Source: Anodontia alba
Taxonomy: Eukaryota; Mollusca; Bivalvia; Lucinida; Lucinidae
DNA: 64,000 nt
Direction: 5' to 3'
NCBI GenBank assembly: GCA_964016985.1
Contig: OZ024830.1
Coordinates: forward strand, 59,504,104-59,568,103
Below the pieces are notes generated by a model. It ran no database searches and was not told the DNA's origin. It worked only from the letters and a program-made list of their open reading frames with translations. The translations under genes and the position numbers were made by a program. The stretch's first letter is position 1, and each line of letters begins with the position of its first letter. Shown here one piece after another: positions 1-11,674 of the stretch.

Positions 1-665
1 CACGAGTTTGAGCCTTGAATTTGGTGTCTGCTCCATATCTCCTTTACCCTTGGAAGGATTTTCTTTTAACGTTGGTCAAATGTTTGCCTCAGTGAGATGA
101 TGTGCAGAACCAGTAACTCAGCTATGCTGACTCGAGGTCAAGGTCACAATTGAAGGTCACTAGTTTGAGCCTTGAATTTTGAGGCCTCTCCATTGCCATT
201 CAGACTGCCTTGTTAAATATGGGTCAGATGTTCGCCTTAGTGAGATGATGTGTAGAACCTATATATCAACGATGCAGACTCAAGGTCAGGGTCACAATTG
301 AAGATCATCCTTCTCTTTCTTGTTCGCTCCATATCCTCTGAACCCTTTGAAAGATTTTCATGAAACTTTGGCCAAATGTTTGCCTTAGTGAGGCAATGTG
401 CAGAACCCATAACTCAAGCATGCTGGCTCAAGGTCAAGGTCACAGTTAAAGGTCACTAGGTTGAGCCTTGAATTTCATGTTCACTCCATATGTCCTGAAT
501 CCTTTGAAAGCTATTTATTAAATTTGGGTCAAATGTTTGCCTTAGTGAGATGATGTGCAGAACCCATAGCTCAACAATGCAGACTCAAGGTCAAGGTCAC
601 AATTGAAGACCACCAGTTTGAGCCTTGAATTTTGAGGCCACTCCGTTGTCATTCTGCTGCGGGGG
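1..665. repeat. Tandem array, ~148-157 bp monomer (truncated by window start)
   Basis: The phrase AGTGAGATGATGTGCAGAAC recurs near 91, 239, 387 and 544 with small changes, giving a 148-157 bp period. Each monomer also carries CAAGGTCAAGGTCACA and GAGCCTTGAATTT. There is no coding capacity. The style resembles bivalve array-bearing mobile elements (pearl/BIV160 type); the family assignment is inference. Confidence 0.8.
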
Positions 666-689
666 ATACTGCTGTCTTTCAGACTGCCT

Positions 690-2486
690 TGTGATAATCT
701 GATGATTGTCAACCCAGTTTATATGTTTTATGACCGGTGGCCATGTTTTTTGGTTGCCACGGCAACATTCAGTTTTTCAAATGAAAACTTCAAAACCACT
801 GAAGCGGTATGACTCTGATTATGCCCCCAACTTCAAAGAAGTTGGAGGGGCATATTGCTTCTGGGTTGTTCGTCCGTCCGTCTGTCCGTCCGTCCGTCCT
901 TCCTTCCGTCCGTCCGTCCGTTCGTCAAGCTTTTTGATGCATAGCATAACTTTAAAACCGTGAATGCTACTATTTTGAAATTTCATATATGGATTCCTCA
1001 TGAAAAAATAGCTGACACGTATTTTTTTTCTTTTCTTGACAGGATTATGCCCCTTTTCTGAGTTATGGCCCTTTGAAAAAATATGGATGCAATCTTGTCA
1101 GCAAAATATCTCAAAAACTATTAAAGCTAGAGCCTTGAAACTTGATGAATAGACTGGTAGTGATGAGTAGACAACCTGATTAACTTTTGAAGAAATTTTG
1201 AAAAATACTTCTTGAGTTATGGCCCTTTGTAATTTTGGGCAATTTTACCTTGTCAGCAAAATATCTCAAAAACTGTTAGAGCTAGAGCCTTGAAACTTAG
1301 TAAATGGATTTGTAGTGATGAGTAGATGACCTGATTAACTTTTGAAGAAATTCTGAAAAATACTTCATGAGTTATGGCCCTTTGTAATTTTGGGCATTTT
1401 TATCTTGTCAGCAAAATATCTCAAAAACCGTTGGAGCTAGAGCCTTGAAACTTAATGAATAGACTGATAGTGATGAGTAGACAACCTGATTAACTTTTGA
1501 AGAAATTTTGAAAAATGCCTTTTGAGTTATGGCCCTTTGTAATTTTGGGCATTTTTACCTTGTCAGCAAAATATCTCAAAAACTGTTAGAGCTTGAGCCT
1601 TGAAACTTAGTAAATGGATTTGTAGTGATGTGTAGATGACCTGATTAACTTTTGAAGAAATTCTGAAAAACACTTCATGAGTTGTAATTTAGGGCATTTT
1701 TAACTTGTCAGCAAAATATTAAAATTAACCAATTAAATGAAATGTTGGAGTTATGGCCCTTCGCAATTTCGGGCCATTTAATGTCGTTGCTTTATTGTGT
1801 ATAGCATAAGTTTAGAACCATGTATGCTAATGTTTTGAAATTTCATGTTTTGATTCCTCATGAAAAAATAGGTGATCCGTATTTTTTTCTTATCCCAATC
1901 ATCTCCTATTTTAGAGTTATTTCCCTTTGATAAAATAACATTTTAATCATATATTTGTACTGTTGTTACCGTCATGGCTAAGCAGTGTTGGAGTCAAACA
2001 GTATTAGAGTCAGGCAGTTGGGGGCATAGTGTTTTACAAACACCAGCTCTAGGTTGGTACAAAAGTTGCTTTGGTAAGCGCAATTCAAAATAGCTAAAAT
2101 TATGGTCGTCTGCCTCTTGATTTGGTTGCCATGGCAACAGAAAGCTAGCATTGACTTATAATGGGAAAATGTTTAAATTGCATTCTTATGCCCTCGCCAC
2201 AAAAAATAGCAAGTGTATTATGTCATACTGTCCAAATTTTTGAGTGTCTGTCCATCCTGATGAACATCCAAGGTTTAGAGGTTTAGGGGCTTTTCTTGGG
2301 CTATTTTGGACATAATTATGAGGTATTTTGAGGTTTATTCTGTTTAAAATGCATTAGCTAGCCCCTAAATCAGATCCTTTCATTAGTTGCAATGACAGAA
2401 TTGAAAAAATGTTGCATAAAAAATGCATATCTGCAGTGGCTATTTCACTCAGGTGAGCGAGCCGTGGCCGGTGGGCCTCTTGTTAT
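690..2486 (+). mobile_element. Array-bearing element (Helentron/pearl-like), ~155 bp monomers
   Basis: A hairpin (CCCCCAACTTCAAAGAAGTTGGAGGGG, here only described; arms at 824-850) is followed by a CCGT microsatellite (870-925). A tandem array follows, with TGTCAGCAAAATATCTCAAA starting near 1096, 1251, 1406, 1561 and 1706. The right end reads TCAGGTGAGCGAG, then GGCCGGTGGGCCTCTTGTTA near 2450-2485. Other elements here share this right end. This layout fits Helitron/Helentron-derived non-autonomous elements of bivalves; that is inference from layout. It may be composite. Confidence 0.6.
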
Positions 2487-2513
2487 TGCTTGTGTTCATG
2501 TTTGGCAAAAAAG

Positions 2514-2734
2514 TACCATAAATACCCTAAGTATTTGGTTGGACAGGCCTGCACTAACAGTGTAGATCCAGATCAGATGCCACAGAACATGGCATCTGAT
2601 GTGGGTCTGCCTTGTTTGCTATTCGTCCAGCTGTTTATTAGGTATGTCTGCAGGTAGCAAAATGGAGTTGTTGAAATTTTAGGATAAGTATGTTAAGGAT
2701 AAAAAATATCCAAATACTTATGGTAAATATGGTA
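2514..2734. mobile_element. MITE, TA-flanked, with CAAACAGTG-type palindromic core
   Basis: The ends are inverted repeats: TACCATAAATACCCTAAGTA at left against TACTTATGGTAAATATGGTA at right, with TA at both edges. Inside is a palindrome (about 2560-2628) of the recurrent type, with arms around GTAGATCCAGATCAGATGCC. This suggests a Tc1/mariner-class non-autonomous element. Confidence 0.7.
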
Positions 2735-3184
2735 TGCATGGTTCTTAGCTTGCTTGTACGAAAGTACAGGTAGAGCTATAGCAGTCACCATGGCGTCAGT
2801 GTCAGCATTGGCATTGGACAAAGTTTTTAAAAGGCGATATCTCCTTAACCTCTGGATGGAAGTAGTTCATATTTGCCCCGATGTTAGATACTGGTCTGAA
2901 GTTCTATGCTATACCATCCCAACCCACATGAGTGATCTCAAGATCAAGGTAACAGACTAAGAAAAAATTAATGTTAAAGTTTTCGGTTAAAGTTTTTAGA
3001 GGCAAAGCATGATTCAGATGAGCTATGTTGTCCTGTGACAACTCATATAGAGATGGTGTTCACTTAACCCATTGTAGACTGAATGAACTCTCCCACACTA
3101 TACATTGGAAGAATGTAATTTCAATTTTAGGTATGTCAGGCTATGTGATTTAGATATTCTGAGAGAAAAATGGTTGAAATATTA

Positions 3185-3260
3185 GCAAACAGTGAAGACC
3201 CTGATCAGACACTGCATTCTGTGGCATCTGATATGGGTCTGCACTGTTTGTTAATTACCT
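3185..3260. repeat. CAAACAGTG-type palindrome, diverged
   Basis: The arms AACAGTGAAGACCCTGATCA and ATATGGGTCTGCACTGTTTG face each other around a TGCATTCTGTGGCA centre. It is the same core found inside MITEs elsewhere in the window. Confidence 0.6.
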
Positions 3261-3639
3261 GTTTAGGGGTCTTCAGACTACAATGGATTAAGGGATTAAG
3301 AAGTTGATTGGTATGTCTCTCAAGTTCCATGGGTCTGCCACTGTTGAATATTACACATATCATAATTTAGTGTGCCCTAGTGTAAGAAAATGTATCTTTG
3401 GTTTGGACATGTGTGGCAAGCAAAGACTCAGATCAGCCTGCACATCCACACAGTCTGATCAGTCTGCACAGTTAGGTCAGAGTCTTAGCTGCCCACATGT
3501 AGAAAATCTTGACTTCTTGGCTGCCAACAGAGTACCCAATAAAGACTCAAATCAGATTGTGCATGCTGATCTGGGCTGGGCACACCTCTGAAGATACGCT
3601 TTCTCACGTAGTTCTAAAATATATTTAACACTTTGCATA

Positions 3640-3835
3640 CTGGGTAAAAATTTCAGCAAACAACATTTTGAAATATTTTTCTTTTCTTTCCTAGGAAATA
3701 GGATTTGACACTTCATGCAAATTGTCTCCAAAGGAGGTAATTTGTATGAAGTGTCATATCCTATTTTCTGGGAAAAAGAAGAAAAATCTCTTCATTTTGT
3801 CATCTGCTGAATCTGTCCATAGTGTGGTAAGTGTC
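3640..3835. repeat. Inverted-repeat element with GACACTTCATGCAAATTGTC core
   Basis: The left arm runs through AGGAAATAGGATTTGACACT. The right arm mirrors it as GAAGTGTCATATCCTATTTT around an AAAGGAGG centre. A similar but degraded copy is at 6600-6715, and relatives at 47815-47910, 58540-58625 and 58935-59025 have a CATTTCATGTG core. Confidence 0.6.
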
Positions 3836-3937
3836 AAAGACAGGATGCTGCTCTGGTGTCTAGTTGAGTTATGTGGTCAATGGATTTAGAAAATTTCTTT
3901 TTGTTTTATTTGGTTCATCATGGTTCAAATTAGAAGA

Positions 3938-3940
<3 letters not shown>

Positions 3941-4010
<70 letters not shown>
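3941..4010. repeat. CA microsatellite, 35 units
   Basis: An uninterrupted CA run of 70 bp. It is flanked by ordinary AT-rich sequence. Confidence 0.98.
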
Positions 4011-4011
<1 letters not shown>

Positions 4012-4044
4012 CTCAAAATATGTTGAATTTCAGAATTATTTAAT

Positions 4045-4276
4045 AAATTGATATATGGTATTAATACAGTCATCTGACAGCCTGTGAAATTTAATATAGT
4101 CTCTTGGTTTTGAACTGGATCAAAATGAAATTATTTTTATCATATCTTTGAATTAATGTGGGATACGATAAAAAATCACTTCATTTTGATCCAATTCAAG
4201 AATGAGAGACTACCTGAAGTTTTATAGGCTGTCATGTACCACATTTTATGATTGTATTAATACCATATATCAATTT
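4045..4276. mobile_element. Long inverted-repeat element (fold-back MITE)
   Basis: The ends AATTGATATATGGTATTAAT and ATTAATACCATATATCAATT are exact reverse complements. The arms continue inward imperfectly for about 100 bp per side (GACAGCCTGTGAAA/TTTATAGGCTGTC; GATCAAAATGAAAT/CATTTTGATC). It is non-coding. Confidence 0.8.
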
Positions 4277-4364
4277 ATTTCTGCTTAGGCCTGTCTGTCT
4301 GAATATGTAGAGTATGTATGGCAATTTGATCAAATCCAACACCTCAGTAATTCTGAAACCTCTA

Positions 4365-4600
4365 TTAACCCTTGTCATGCTGAATAAATCAAGATGCCAT
4401 GCCCATTCCTAATTTTCAGCCAATCAGATAACTTGATCCAAACTGTTGATACAAATTCACATTCTAAATGACAAACAGTGCAGATCCAGATGACAAACAG
4501 TACAGATCCAGATCAGTTGGCTTCTTCAGAAGCCGACTGATCTGGATCTACACTGTTTGCAAAGGCCGGGTATATCCGGGATCAGCAGGACCAAGGTTAA
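4365..4600 (+). mobile_element. TTAA-ended MITE with CAAACAGTG-type palindromic core
   Basis: It begins TTAACCCTTGTCATGCTGAA and ends ATCAGCAGGACCAAGGTTAA, with TTAA at both edges as in piggyBac/Kolobok-type insertions. A palindrome at about 4488-4560 has arms AGATCCAGATCAGTTGGCTT and AGCCGACTGATCTGGATCTA. A 22 bp segment starting GACAAACAGT is tandemly duplicated at 4470-4513. Related copies are at 7179, 13597, 15543 and 36932. Confidence 0.75.
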
Positions 4601-4807
4601 ATAATTCTGGATCTACCCCTGTTTTTATGCAAGAAATAAGAAAAAAAATATTTGATGTGTTACATGAGAAAAGGGCCCTTGTACCATACATGTATGATGT
4701 GCAACCTGAGAAAAAAGCCCATATGCTGTCTGCGAACAGCTAAGGTCCAGAAGGGCCTGCACATCCGTGCATTTTAATCTGGACATTCTGTGTTCGTCAA
4801 AACATAC

Positions 4808-5167
4808 TACAGTCGAATTTGGATGGGTCGAACCCCTTTGGGACCATGAAAATTTGTTCGAGACAGCGGTAGTTCGAGCCTTGGAAGGTTACTAATAGTG
4901 CCACACAGGAGGCACAATGGAGATAATTGTGGGATATCTTTTCGGTGTTCTATATTTTAAATGTATGTTGTGTGTACACATTAGAATTGCCTCATAGAGG
5001 CAATTCTAATGAGTACACACAGCATACATTTACAAGATAAAAGAAGAAAATCTCCCTAAATTATCCTTATATCGTATTTGGAGGAAATCCCTGTGGACTT
5101 GAGAACGCGTTCGACTCTTCCATGGTAAACGAGCCATCGGGGTTTGAGCCATTGAAGTTCTACTGTA
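4808..5167 (-). mobile_element. pogo/Tigger-like MITE, TA-flanked, with ACTCATTAGAA-type palindrome
   Basis: The terminal inverted repeats are CAGTCGAATTTGGATGGGTC and the mirror GAGCCATTGAAGTTCTACTG, flanked by TA. The centre (4961-5030) is a near-perfect palindrome reading from GTATGTTGTGTGTACACATT to its mirror. The CAGTNGAA end plus TA duplication is typical of Tigger/pogo elements. Sister copies lie at 46280-46577 and 59073-59802. Confidence 0.75.
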
Positions 5168-5189
5168 CAGTTTCCATTGATTCTGTAAG

Positions 5190-5275
5190 TGGGCAACAAA
5201 GACTGATCAACCTGCCCGAATGGGCAGGCTGATCAGGGCCTGCATTGTCCGCAGATTGCATAAGGGCCCTGTTCA
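5190..5275. repeat. Short palindrome with GATCA-CCTGCCC arms
   Basis: GACTGATCAACCTGCCC faces GGGCAGGCTGATCAGGG around AATG. Diffuse relatives (GATCAGCCTGCACAT) appear at 3430-3590, 19660-19715, 19975-20060 and 47320-47370. Confidence 0.5.
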
Positions 5276-5542
5276 TGCATTGAGCATCATATATGGACAA
5301 TGAAGCCCTAGAACTGCCTGCCGTGTTTTTGAGTAGAAAAGATCCTGATCATAAAACTGCAGCATTATAAATACTGAACAATGTAGACCCATTTGAACCC
5401 GCTTTGAGTACTGAATGGATTTGTCTAACTTCCAGGATGGACGACTCCATTAGATATAAATGGGTTAACTGAACAGTTCCTAACTAGACTTGTAAAAATG
5501 CAAGCTTTCCTGGACCATAACTTTTAACATGGCATGGTTTAG

Positions 5543-5845
5543 TAATCATTTACCAGCTTTTCCTAACATTAACCAGTCTAACTTTTGTGCTTTTTATCAG
5601 TATGTACAACTTAGGAAACATAAATAAGTCTTAATTCCTACGTTACAAAGGCTGTGCATTTACAGATAAGTACAACTTCTGAAACATAAACCAGTCTAAT
5701 TCTGTTACAAAATCTGTGCATTTACCAATATGTACACTTTTGCAACCATTAACCAGTCTAACTTTTGTGTTACAAATCTATACCTTTATACCGGTATGTA
5801 CAATTTCAGAAACATAAACCAGTCTAATTTCTGTGTTCCAAAATC
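5543..5845. repeat. Minisatellite, ~65-70 bp period, about four copies
   Basis: Repeats of an AACATAAACCAGTCTAATTTCTGTGTTACAAA-like phrase, each followed by GTGCATTTACC and TATGTACAATTT. Copies are diverged. No coding potential. Confidence 0.65.
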
Positions 5846-6118
5846 AATGGTGCTACTGTTGAATTGATTTGTAAATGGTTTTATATTGTGTTTTTCATAA
5901 AGTTTTGTACATATTCTCAGTTCATTACACATGTCTGTTAATTGATTTGCATATATTTGCAGCCTGCATTGTGATATTTTTCCGAAGCATATTTTTATAT
6001 TGCCTGATTTTTTTGCCAGATTACACCATGTGTTGCTGCCATTACAGTACCTGCTGGCATAAAGCTTTGGGTTATGCTTGTTGAGGTTTATTCTTTGTAT
6101 GCTTCAGAGTCTCCTTAT

Positions 6119-6547
6119 TTACCATATTTACCCTAAGCACTGTTTCAACCTAATTTCTGCACATACCCCTATAAGCGCACAGTCGCACAATTCTGTAGTC
6201 TTCAGGTTACAGCCAGTGTACTTTTTTCTCTACTTTATAAAGGCATATGTTGTAGGTACCCATTTGAATTGCATCAACTTGTCGATGCCATTCAAATGAG
6301 TACCTAGAACATATGCTTTTGTAAAGAAAATTAAAAGAAAAAAACAACAACAAAAAAACCCCCAAAAAAACACAAAAACGTTGCATAAGCATCATTTGAT
6401 GTGTCCTTTGCTTATCTTTTTTTTTTTTTTTTTTTTTTTTGTTAAAGTGTACCCTTGGTATAGGTAGGCACATATTTTACCACAAGTTTTCCCAGTTTTT
6501 TTTGAAAAACCTAAGCACACTGTGTGGTAATTAGGCTGAATAAGGTA
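6119..6547. mobile_element. MITE with palindromic centre (GGTAATTAGG-ended family)
   Basis: The left end, TACCATATTTACCCTAAGCA, opposes a right end GTGGTAATTAGGCTGAATAA. Within it, 6242-6317 is a palindrome, GCATATGTTGTAGGTACCCA to TACCTAGAACATATGC. Poly-A and T runs lie between the two parts. Family copies: 28043-28333, 46712-47012 and 53312-53678. Confidence 0.6.
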
Positions 6548-6792
6548 TTTGGACTTTAAATTTTAAAATATGATTCTATGGGCAAATTTAACAGATGACA
6601 AATTGACAATATTTTTCTTATTTTTCCCAGAAAATAGTCTTCTACACACCATGCAAATTGTCTCCTTGGTCTATTTTGTGGGAAAAATAGGAAAAAATAT
6701 TACAAAATGTTGTCAGCTGAATTTTTTACCTTTTATATTATTATACTTGTTCATTTTACTGCCAGTTGGCATTTCTAAAAACTGGTGGATGA

Positions 6793-6865
6793 GCGGCAAA
6801 CAGTGTAGACCCTAATCAGATGCTACATTCTGTGGCATCAGCTCTGGATCTACACTGTTTGTTTA
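6793..6865. repeat. CAAACAGTG-type palindrome
   Basis: GCAAACAGTGTAGACCCTAA faces CTCTGGATCTACACTGTTTG around GCTACATTCTGTGGC. It lies in the remains of a TA-type MITE that extends to about 6900. Confidence 0.6.
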
Positions 6866-7178
6866 GGCCTGCCTGTCCCAGTATTTAGGGTAAATACTGT
6901 AGTCTGTTCCTAATGGAGTATGGCTTTAGCTTCAAACACAGCATAATGACCAGGCCCCGAGGTTTTAAAACTTTTTTCGTGTTCAACTCAGCTGAGCATG
7001 AAATTTTCTCTGCTAATGAATATGAAAAGTACTCTCTCTTTGATATGTATCATTACATCTGCAGAAATTTACATATTGACTTGTGTGGCTAGTGATTTAT
7101 TGTACAGGTAAATCTAGTTTTACCCTAAATATTGGGACATAGTAACACCTTACCGTGCAAACAAGTCCATTTTGATAG

Positions 7179-7376
7179 TTAACCCTTCTCTTGCTGAACA
7201 CGACATGCCCTGTCTTAGCAAACAATGTAGTTCCAGAAGAAGCCAACTGATCTGGATCTGCACTGTTTGTCATTAAATATGTGAATTTCTATCAAAAACC
7301 TAGATCAAGTAATCTGATTGGCTGGAAATTATAAGTGGGCATGGCATCTTAATTTATTCAGCATGACAAGGGTTAA
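7179..7376 (-). mobile_element. TTAA-ended MITE, reverse copy with half of the palindrome
   Basis: Reverse-oriented copy of the 4365 family: it starts GTTAACCCTTCTCTTGCTGA and ends CAGCATGACAAGGGTTAA. One arm of the palindrome is largely lost (CAAACAATGTAGTTCCAGAA joined to GAAGCCAACTGATCTGGATC). Confidence 0.75.
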
Positions 7377-7384
7377 AACCTGCT

Positions 7385-7490
7385 GGATGTGTGACAGAGT
7401 AGACCTGATCAGATTCCACTGAATGCAGCATCTGATCTCAGTCTACACTATTTGTACAGACTTGTCTGTCCAAATACTTGAAGAAATAAT
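7385..7490. repeat. Degenerate CAAACAGTG-type palindrome with TA-MITE remnant
   Basis: GACAGAGTAGACCTGATCAG faces GATCTCAGTCTACACTATTT around TTCCACTGAATGCAGC, followed by CTTGTCTGTCCAAATACTTG, which is the end sequence of the TA-type MITE family. Confidence 0.5.
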
Positions 7491-7782
7491 ATACATCAAC
7501 TTCCTTTTTCTTATTATCTAGTCTTATAATCGGCATTTACACATTTTCTGAATCATTTTCCATATTTTCCTCAGTGTTTAAATAATTTCTAGCACTACAT
7601 GTACCCAAGATATTGACAGACATACAGAGGGAACAGTGGAGACAAAGCTCAAACTGCTCCCAGCCCAAGTTTGCACTGTTTGCCAACAATTTCATGACAC
7701 ATCATCAGGTATTGAGATGGACTTGGTCAAATTATTGGATAAGTCTGGTAAGTAGTAGTGGTGTCCTGAATATTTAGGGTCA

Positions 7783-8027
7783 TTAAGGGAGTACAGATAC
7801 ACTTTCAGGGGAGAAAACTCTGTCAAAATTGTTTTGGACTCCTCCTGAAAATGGGTCTACTCTAAAAGGAAAGAATTTGCTCCCTTTTGGAGCAAATTCT
7901 TTCCTTTTAGAATAGATCCCTTTTAGAAGGGGTTTGGTGTTCAGTAACACAAAAAGGAATTCACAAAAGTTGTATCCTTTATGTAAAATTGCAGAAAATC
8001 TACCAAGTGTATCCAATGCCCTTTTAA
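7783..8027. mobile_element. MITE with AAAGGGGTCTACTCTAAAAG-type palindrome
   Basis: The ends are AAGGGAGTACAGATACACTT and AAGTGTATCCAATGCCCTTT. The centre is a palindrome: GGAAAGAATTTGCTCCCTTT to its mirror TTGGAGCAAATTCTTTCC, extended outward by TCTACTCTAAAAGG/CCTTTTAGAATAGA. Further copies or remnants: 37200-37370, 44794-44987, 56819-57008 and 60977-61200. Confidence 0.7.
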
Positions 8028-9017
8028 GTACCGGTGTGTTTTTTTTACCACATAGTCAAGATGGTCATAGATTTTAGATTAAAATGTATCACCATAAAAT
8101 ACTGACAGTAAGACTGACAGTAAATTTCCTAACTTTACAAGGGTAGGAATGGGTAGTTACCAGTATTGAAAAGGATGCAGCATGTTTTAGCAAACATTAC
8201 ACTTTAGCAAATAATTGTTTTAGCAAATTTCTTATGCATTCATTTTAGCAAACTTTACATCACTTTGACCATATGAAATAGCAAGTGTCTAGGTACACTT
8301 ATAAGTCACTGAAATCTGCTTGAAAATCTGTGAGTCTCATTTAGCGGCACCTCTCCTGAAAAAGAGAAATGGAATGACTGCAAAAGTTGAGAGATATCCA
8401 TCAAGAATTTGACAGTGGCAAAAAAAAACAACTTAAGTTTGTCAGAAAAAATGTCATACAAAGCGCTACCTGTGATCTTACAATTTTAGCAATGGACATG
8501 GATAATTTTAGTGCAAACTGAACGTATGATTTTAGCAGGAGGCAACAGATAAAATATATTTTATCTGGCATACAGAAGGGATACAGAAGTAGACAGAGGC
8601 TTTCTGTTGCAGGATATCTGTGGGATTAGAAAGTCACTCAGATGTATTTGCTCAAAAGTATTCTAAAATTTTGCTAAAACATACATGTATGGGCACTCAA
8701 ACGAAATTTGGAAAAGTTTGCTAAAAATGTATTGTTTCCCTTGAAAAGGGAGAAGATTAGGAAATGTGGTCAAGGTTTTTCATAGATTTATAAATATATT
8801 AAAATTATTGCATTGTTTTGGAAATACTTTGATTAGTACTAGGATTTATTTTACTACTTTACCAATATTGTTGGTATCCAATTTTGCAAAGGGAAAAAAT
8901 TTACCATTTAGGAAATTGTAAGAACAGTTTCACAAAGGGCAGTTTGAATGTCTTCCTTTGCAAAATTGGTTACTATCCTTTCTTGTAAGTTGAATTATGT
9001 CTTCCCACTTTAGGGTT

Positions 9018-10670
9018 GGGAGACATATTGTTTTTCCCTCGGGCATCTGTCTGTCTGTCACACTCGTGTCCACTCTGTAACTTGAAAACGGTTCAAGCTA
9101 TCTTCATGAAACTTCATATAACTATCAATCAACATTAGACGATGTGCAGAGAGCAAAAGTCATAACTCTTGCATTTATACTTTTTGAGTTATTTCCCTTT
9201 AAACTTTGTCTATCACAAAATTGTGTCCGCTCTATAACTTGAAAACAGTTCAAGCTATCTTCATGAAACTTCATATAAATATCAATCAACTTTATATGAC
9301 ATGCAGAGCGCAAAACCATAACTCTTGCATTTATACTTCTTGGTTATTTTCCTTGGAACTTTGTCATCACAAAATCATGTCTGCTCTATAATTTTTGAAA
9401 ATCCTCCAAGCTATCTTTACGAAACTTCAAATAAATATCAATCAACATTTGACAACGAGCACAAGAACCATAACTCTTGCATTTATACTTTTTGAGTTAT
9501 TTCCCTTGGAACTTTGTCCATCACAAAATTGTGTTTGCTCTACAACTCGAAAATCGTTCAAGCTATCTTCACGAAACTTCATATAAATATCAATTGACAT
9601 TAGATGATGTGCAGAACGCAAAACCATAACTCTTGCATTTATACTTTTTTAGTTATATCCCTTGAAACTTTGTCCATCACAAAATTGTGTCCACTCTGTA
9701 ACTTGAAAACTGTTTAAGCCATCTTCATGAAACATCAGTCAATATTACGTGCAGAGCACAAGAACCATAACTCTTGCATTTATACTTTTTGAGTTTCTTC
9801 CCTTTGGACTGTCACAAAATCATGTCTGCTCGATAACTTGAAAACCCTTCAAGCTATCTTCACAAAACTTCATATAAATATCAATCAACATAAGACGACC
9901 TGCAAAGCAAAAGAACTTTAACTCTTGCTTTTATACTTTTTGAGTTATTTCCCTTGGATTCTGTCACAAAATTGTGTTTGCTCCATAACTTGAAAACCAT
10001 TCAAGCTATCTTCACGATACGTCATATAAATATCAATCACCATTAGAGGATGTGCAGAGTGCAAGAACCATAACTCCTGCTTTGATACTTTTTGAGTTTT
10101 TCCCCTTGGACTCTGTCACAAAATTGTGTCCACTCTTTAACTTGAAAACTGTTCAAGCTGTCTTCACGGAACTTCATGTAAGTATCAATCAGTGTTAGAC
10201 AACATGCAGTGTGCAAGAACCATAACTCTTGCATTTATACTTTTTCCCTTGGAACTTTGTCCATCACAAAATTGTGTCTGCTCTGTAATTTGAAACCTGT
10301 TCAAGATATCTTCAAGAAACTTCACGTAAATATCAATTAACATTAGAAGATATGCAGAGTGCAGGAACCATAACTCTTGCATTTATACTTTTTGAGTTAC
10401 TTTCCTTGGACTTTTGTCCCTCATAAAAAAGTGTCCATTCTATAACTTGAAAACCGTTCAAAATATCTTCATGAAATTTTATATGAATATCAATCAACAT
10501 TAGACGACATGCAAAGTGCAAGAACCATAACTCTTGCATTTTTACTTTTTGCGTTATTTCCCTTGGAATCTCATTAGTTAATATAAATGTTCGTTGAATG
10601 TACAATACAATATCACACCAAAAAGGAGGGAGACATCTTTTTGTAGAAAAACAAATTCTAGTTGTCTCCC
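9018..10670. mobile_element. Array element, ~154 bp monomers, about 10 copies, bounded by GGGAGACA/TGTCTCCC
   Basis: The monomer carries CACAAAATTGTGTCCGCTCT, AACTTGAAAACNGTTCAAGC, ATCTTCATGAAACTTCATAT and AACCATAACTCTTGCATTTA. It starts after GGGAGACATATTG and a CTGT microsatellite, and ends at TTCTAGTTGTCTCCC, the inverted counterpart. Many short frames on both strands are open across monomers by chance. Pearl/Helentron-like by layout (inference). Confidence 0.75.
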
Positions 10671-10775
10671 TTTGCATAATTGGTCACCACGCATCCCAGC
10701 ATTGACTAAGTTAGGTTGGATTGCATCCCTTTGCAACATTGGTCACTACCCTTCCTGAAATTGGCACACTACACA

Positions 10776-10846
10776 AAAACATGCTCTAGGTACTCATTAG
10801 AAGCATCTCACTGAGGTGCTTCTAATGAATACCATAACATGTTTTA
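10776..10846. repeat. ACTCATTAGAA-type palindrome
   Basis: AACATGCTCTAGGTACTCAT through AGAAGCATCTCACTGAGGTG to its mirror TAATGAATACCATAACATGT, followed by TTTTATTGAGGAATAGGAAA. A standalone copy of the core. Confidence 0.75.
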
Positions 10847-10928
10847 TTGAGGAATAGGAAAAATAATTTTCTAGGTTATACTCCTGTTACCTGGAGATAT
10901 GTATGTTTTCCTGGAGAAATAAGAAATA

Positions 10929-11240
10929 TACAGTTGACTCTCATTATCTCGAGTTCGCTTATTTTGAATAAACACTTATCTCAAAATGAAAACCTGGTCC
11001 CTTTTTAACACAGAAATCTAACAAGAGGTAAAAAATTATTGTGGAAAAGAGGAGAAATTTCTCCTCTTTTCGTAATATTTTCAGTATACCTCAAACATCA
11101 GGAGTCGAATTAAATATTTAATCGTGAAATGTAGTTGTCCAATTTATTTTTTTTTCCTCAATTCTGCAAGATGTCGAGGTACGGATATTTTGAAGCATTT
11201 CAGAGAGTCCCTTGGACTTCGAGATAATGAGAGTTGACTA
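10929..11240. mobile_element. pogo/Tigger-like MITE with GAGATAATGAGAG ends
   Basis: Left end TACAGTTGACTCTCATTATC; right end GAGATAATGAGAGTTGACTA. An internal palindrome GAAAAGAGGAGAAATTTCTC and its mirror lie at 11043-11073. It is about 310 bp, with no coding capacity. Confidence 0.75.
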
Positions 11241-11674
11241 TATCTGGATACCATGCTTATCTGGAGCACCAGCTTGTAGAACCAGCTAAGGTATGGTAAG
11301 CTTATAGGACCAGCTAAAGTATGGTAAAATGTTCTAAAAATTTGAACAAAATAAAATTGATGAGTTCAAAATTTATTATCTTTGCTCACCTCTGAACATA
11401 AAAGGAAGTAACCAATTTTGCAAATGGGGACAATTTATTGCCTCTCATTGCAAAGTTGTTTACTTAATAACTCAATTATTTTTCTTTAAATAATTTTATG
11501 TGTAATTAAGACTACCGTTTGACTTTTTAGAACATTATACAGTCATTTATTGTTATGGACCATGTTTTATAAATTCATATGTTCAGAATATTCCATACCA
11601 CTTTTGGTAATAATATGTATCATATACTTTAGATGAAATAAAAAATATATGTGAGATAAATGGTCCTGTTTTTT

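Noticed and set aside
706..963. Frame with VRPSVCPSVRPSFRPSVRSS repeats
   Set aside because: Translation of the CCGT microsatellite of an array element; no homologue and no splice context.
9018..10670. Regular repeats considered as a CRISPR array
   Set aside because: Monomers are contiguous with no unique spacers, and the sequence is eukaryotic.
9125..10677. Series of similar short frames (MKFHEDSLN, YMKFREDSLN and the like)
   Set aside because: They are one frame of the ~154 bp tandem monomer; indels between monomers break it. No evidence of a repeat protein.
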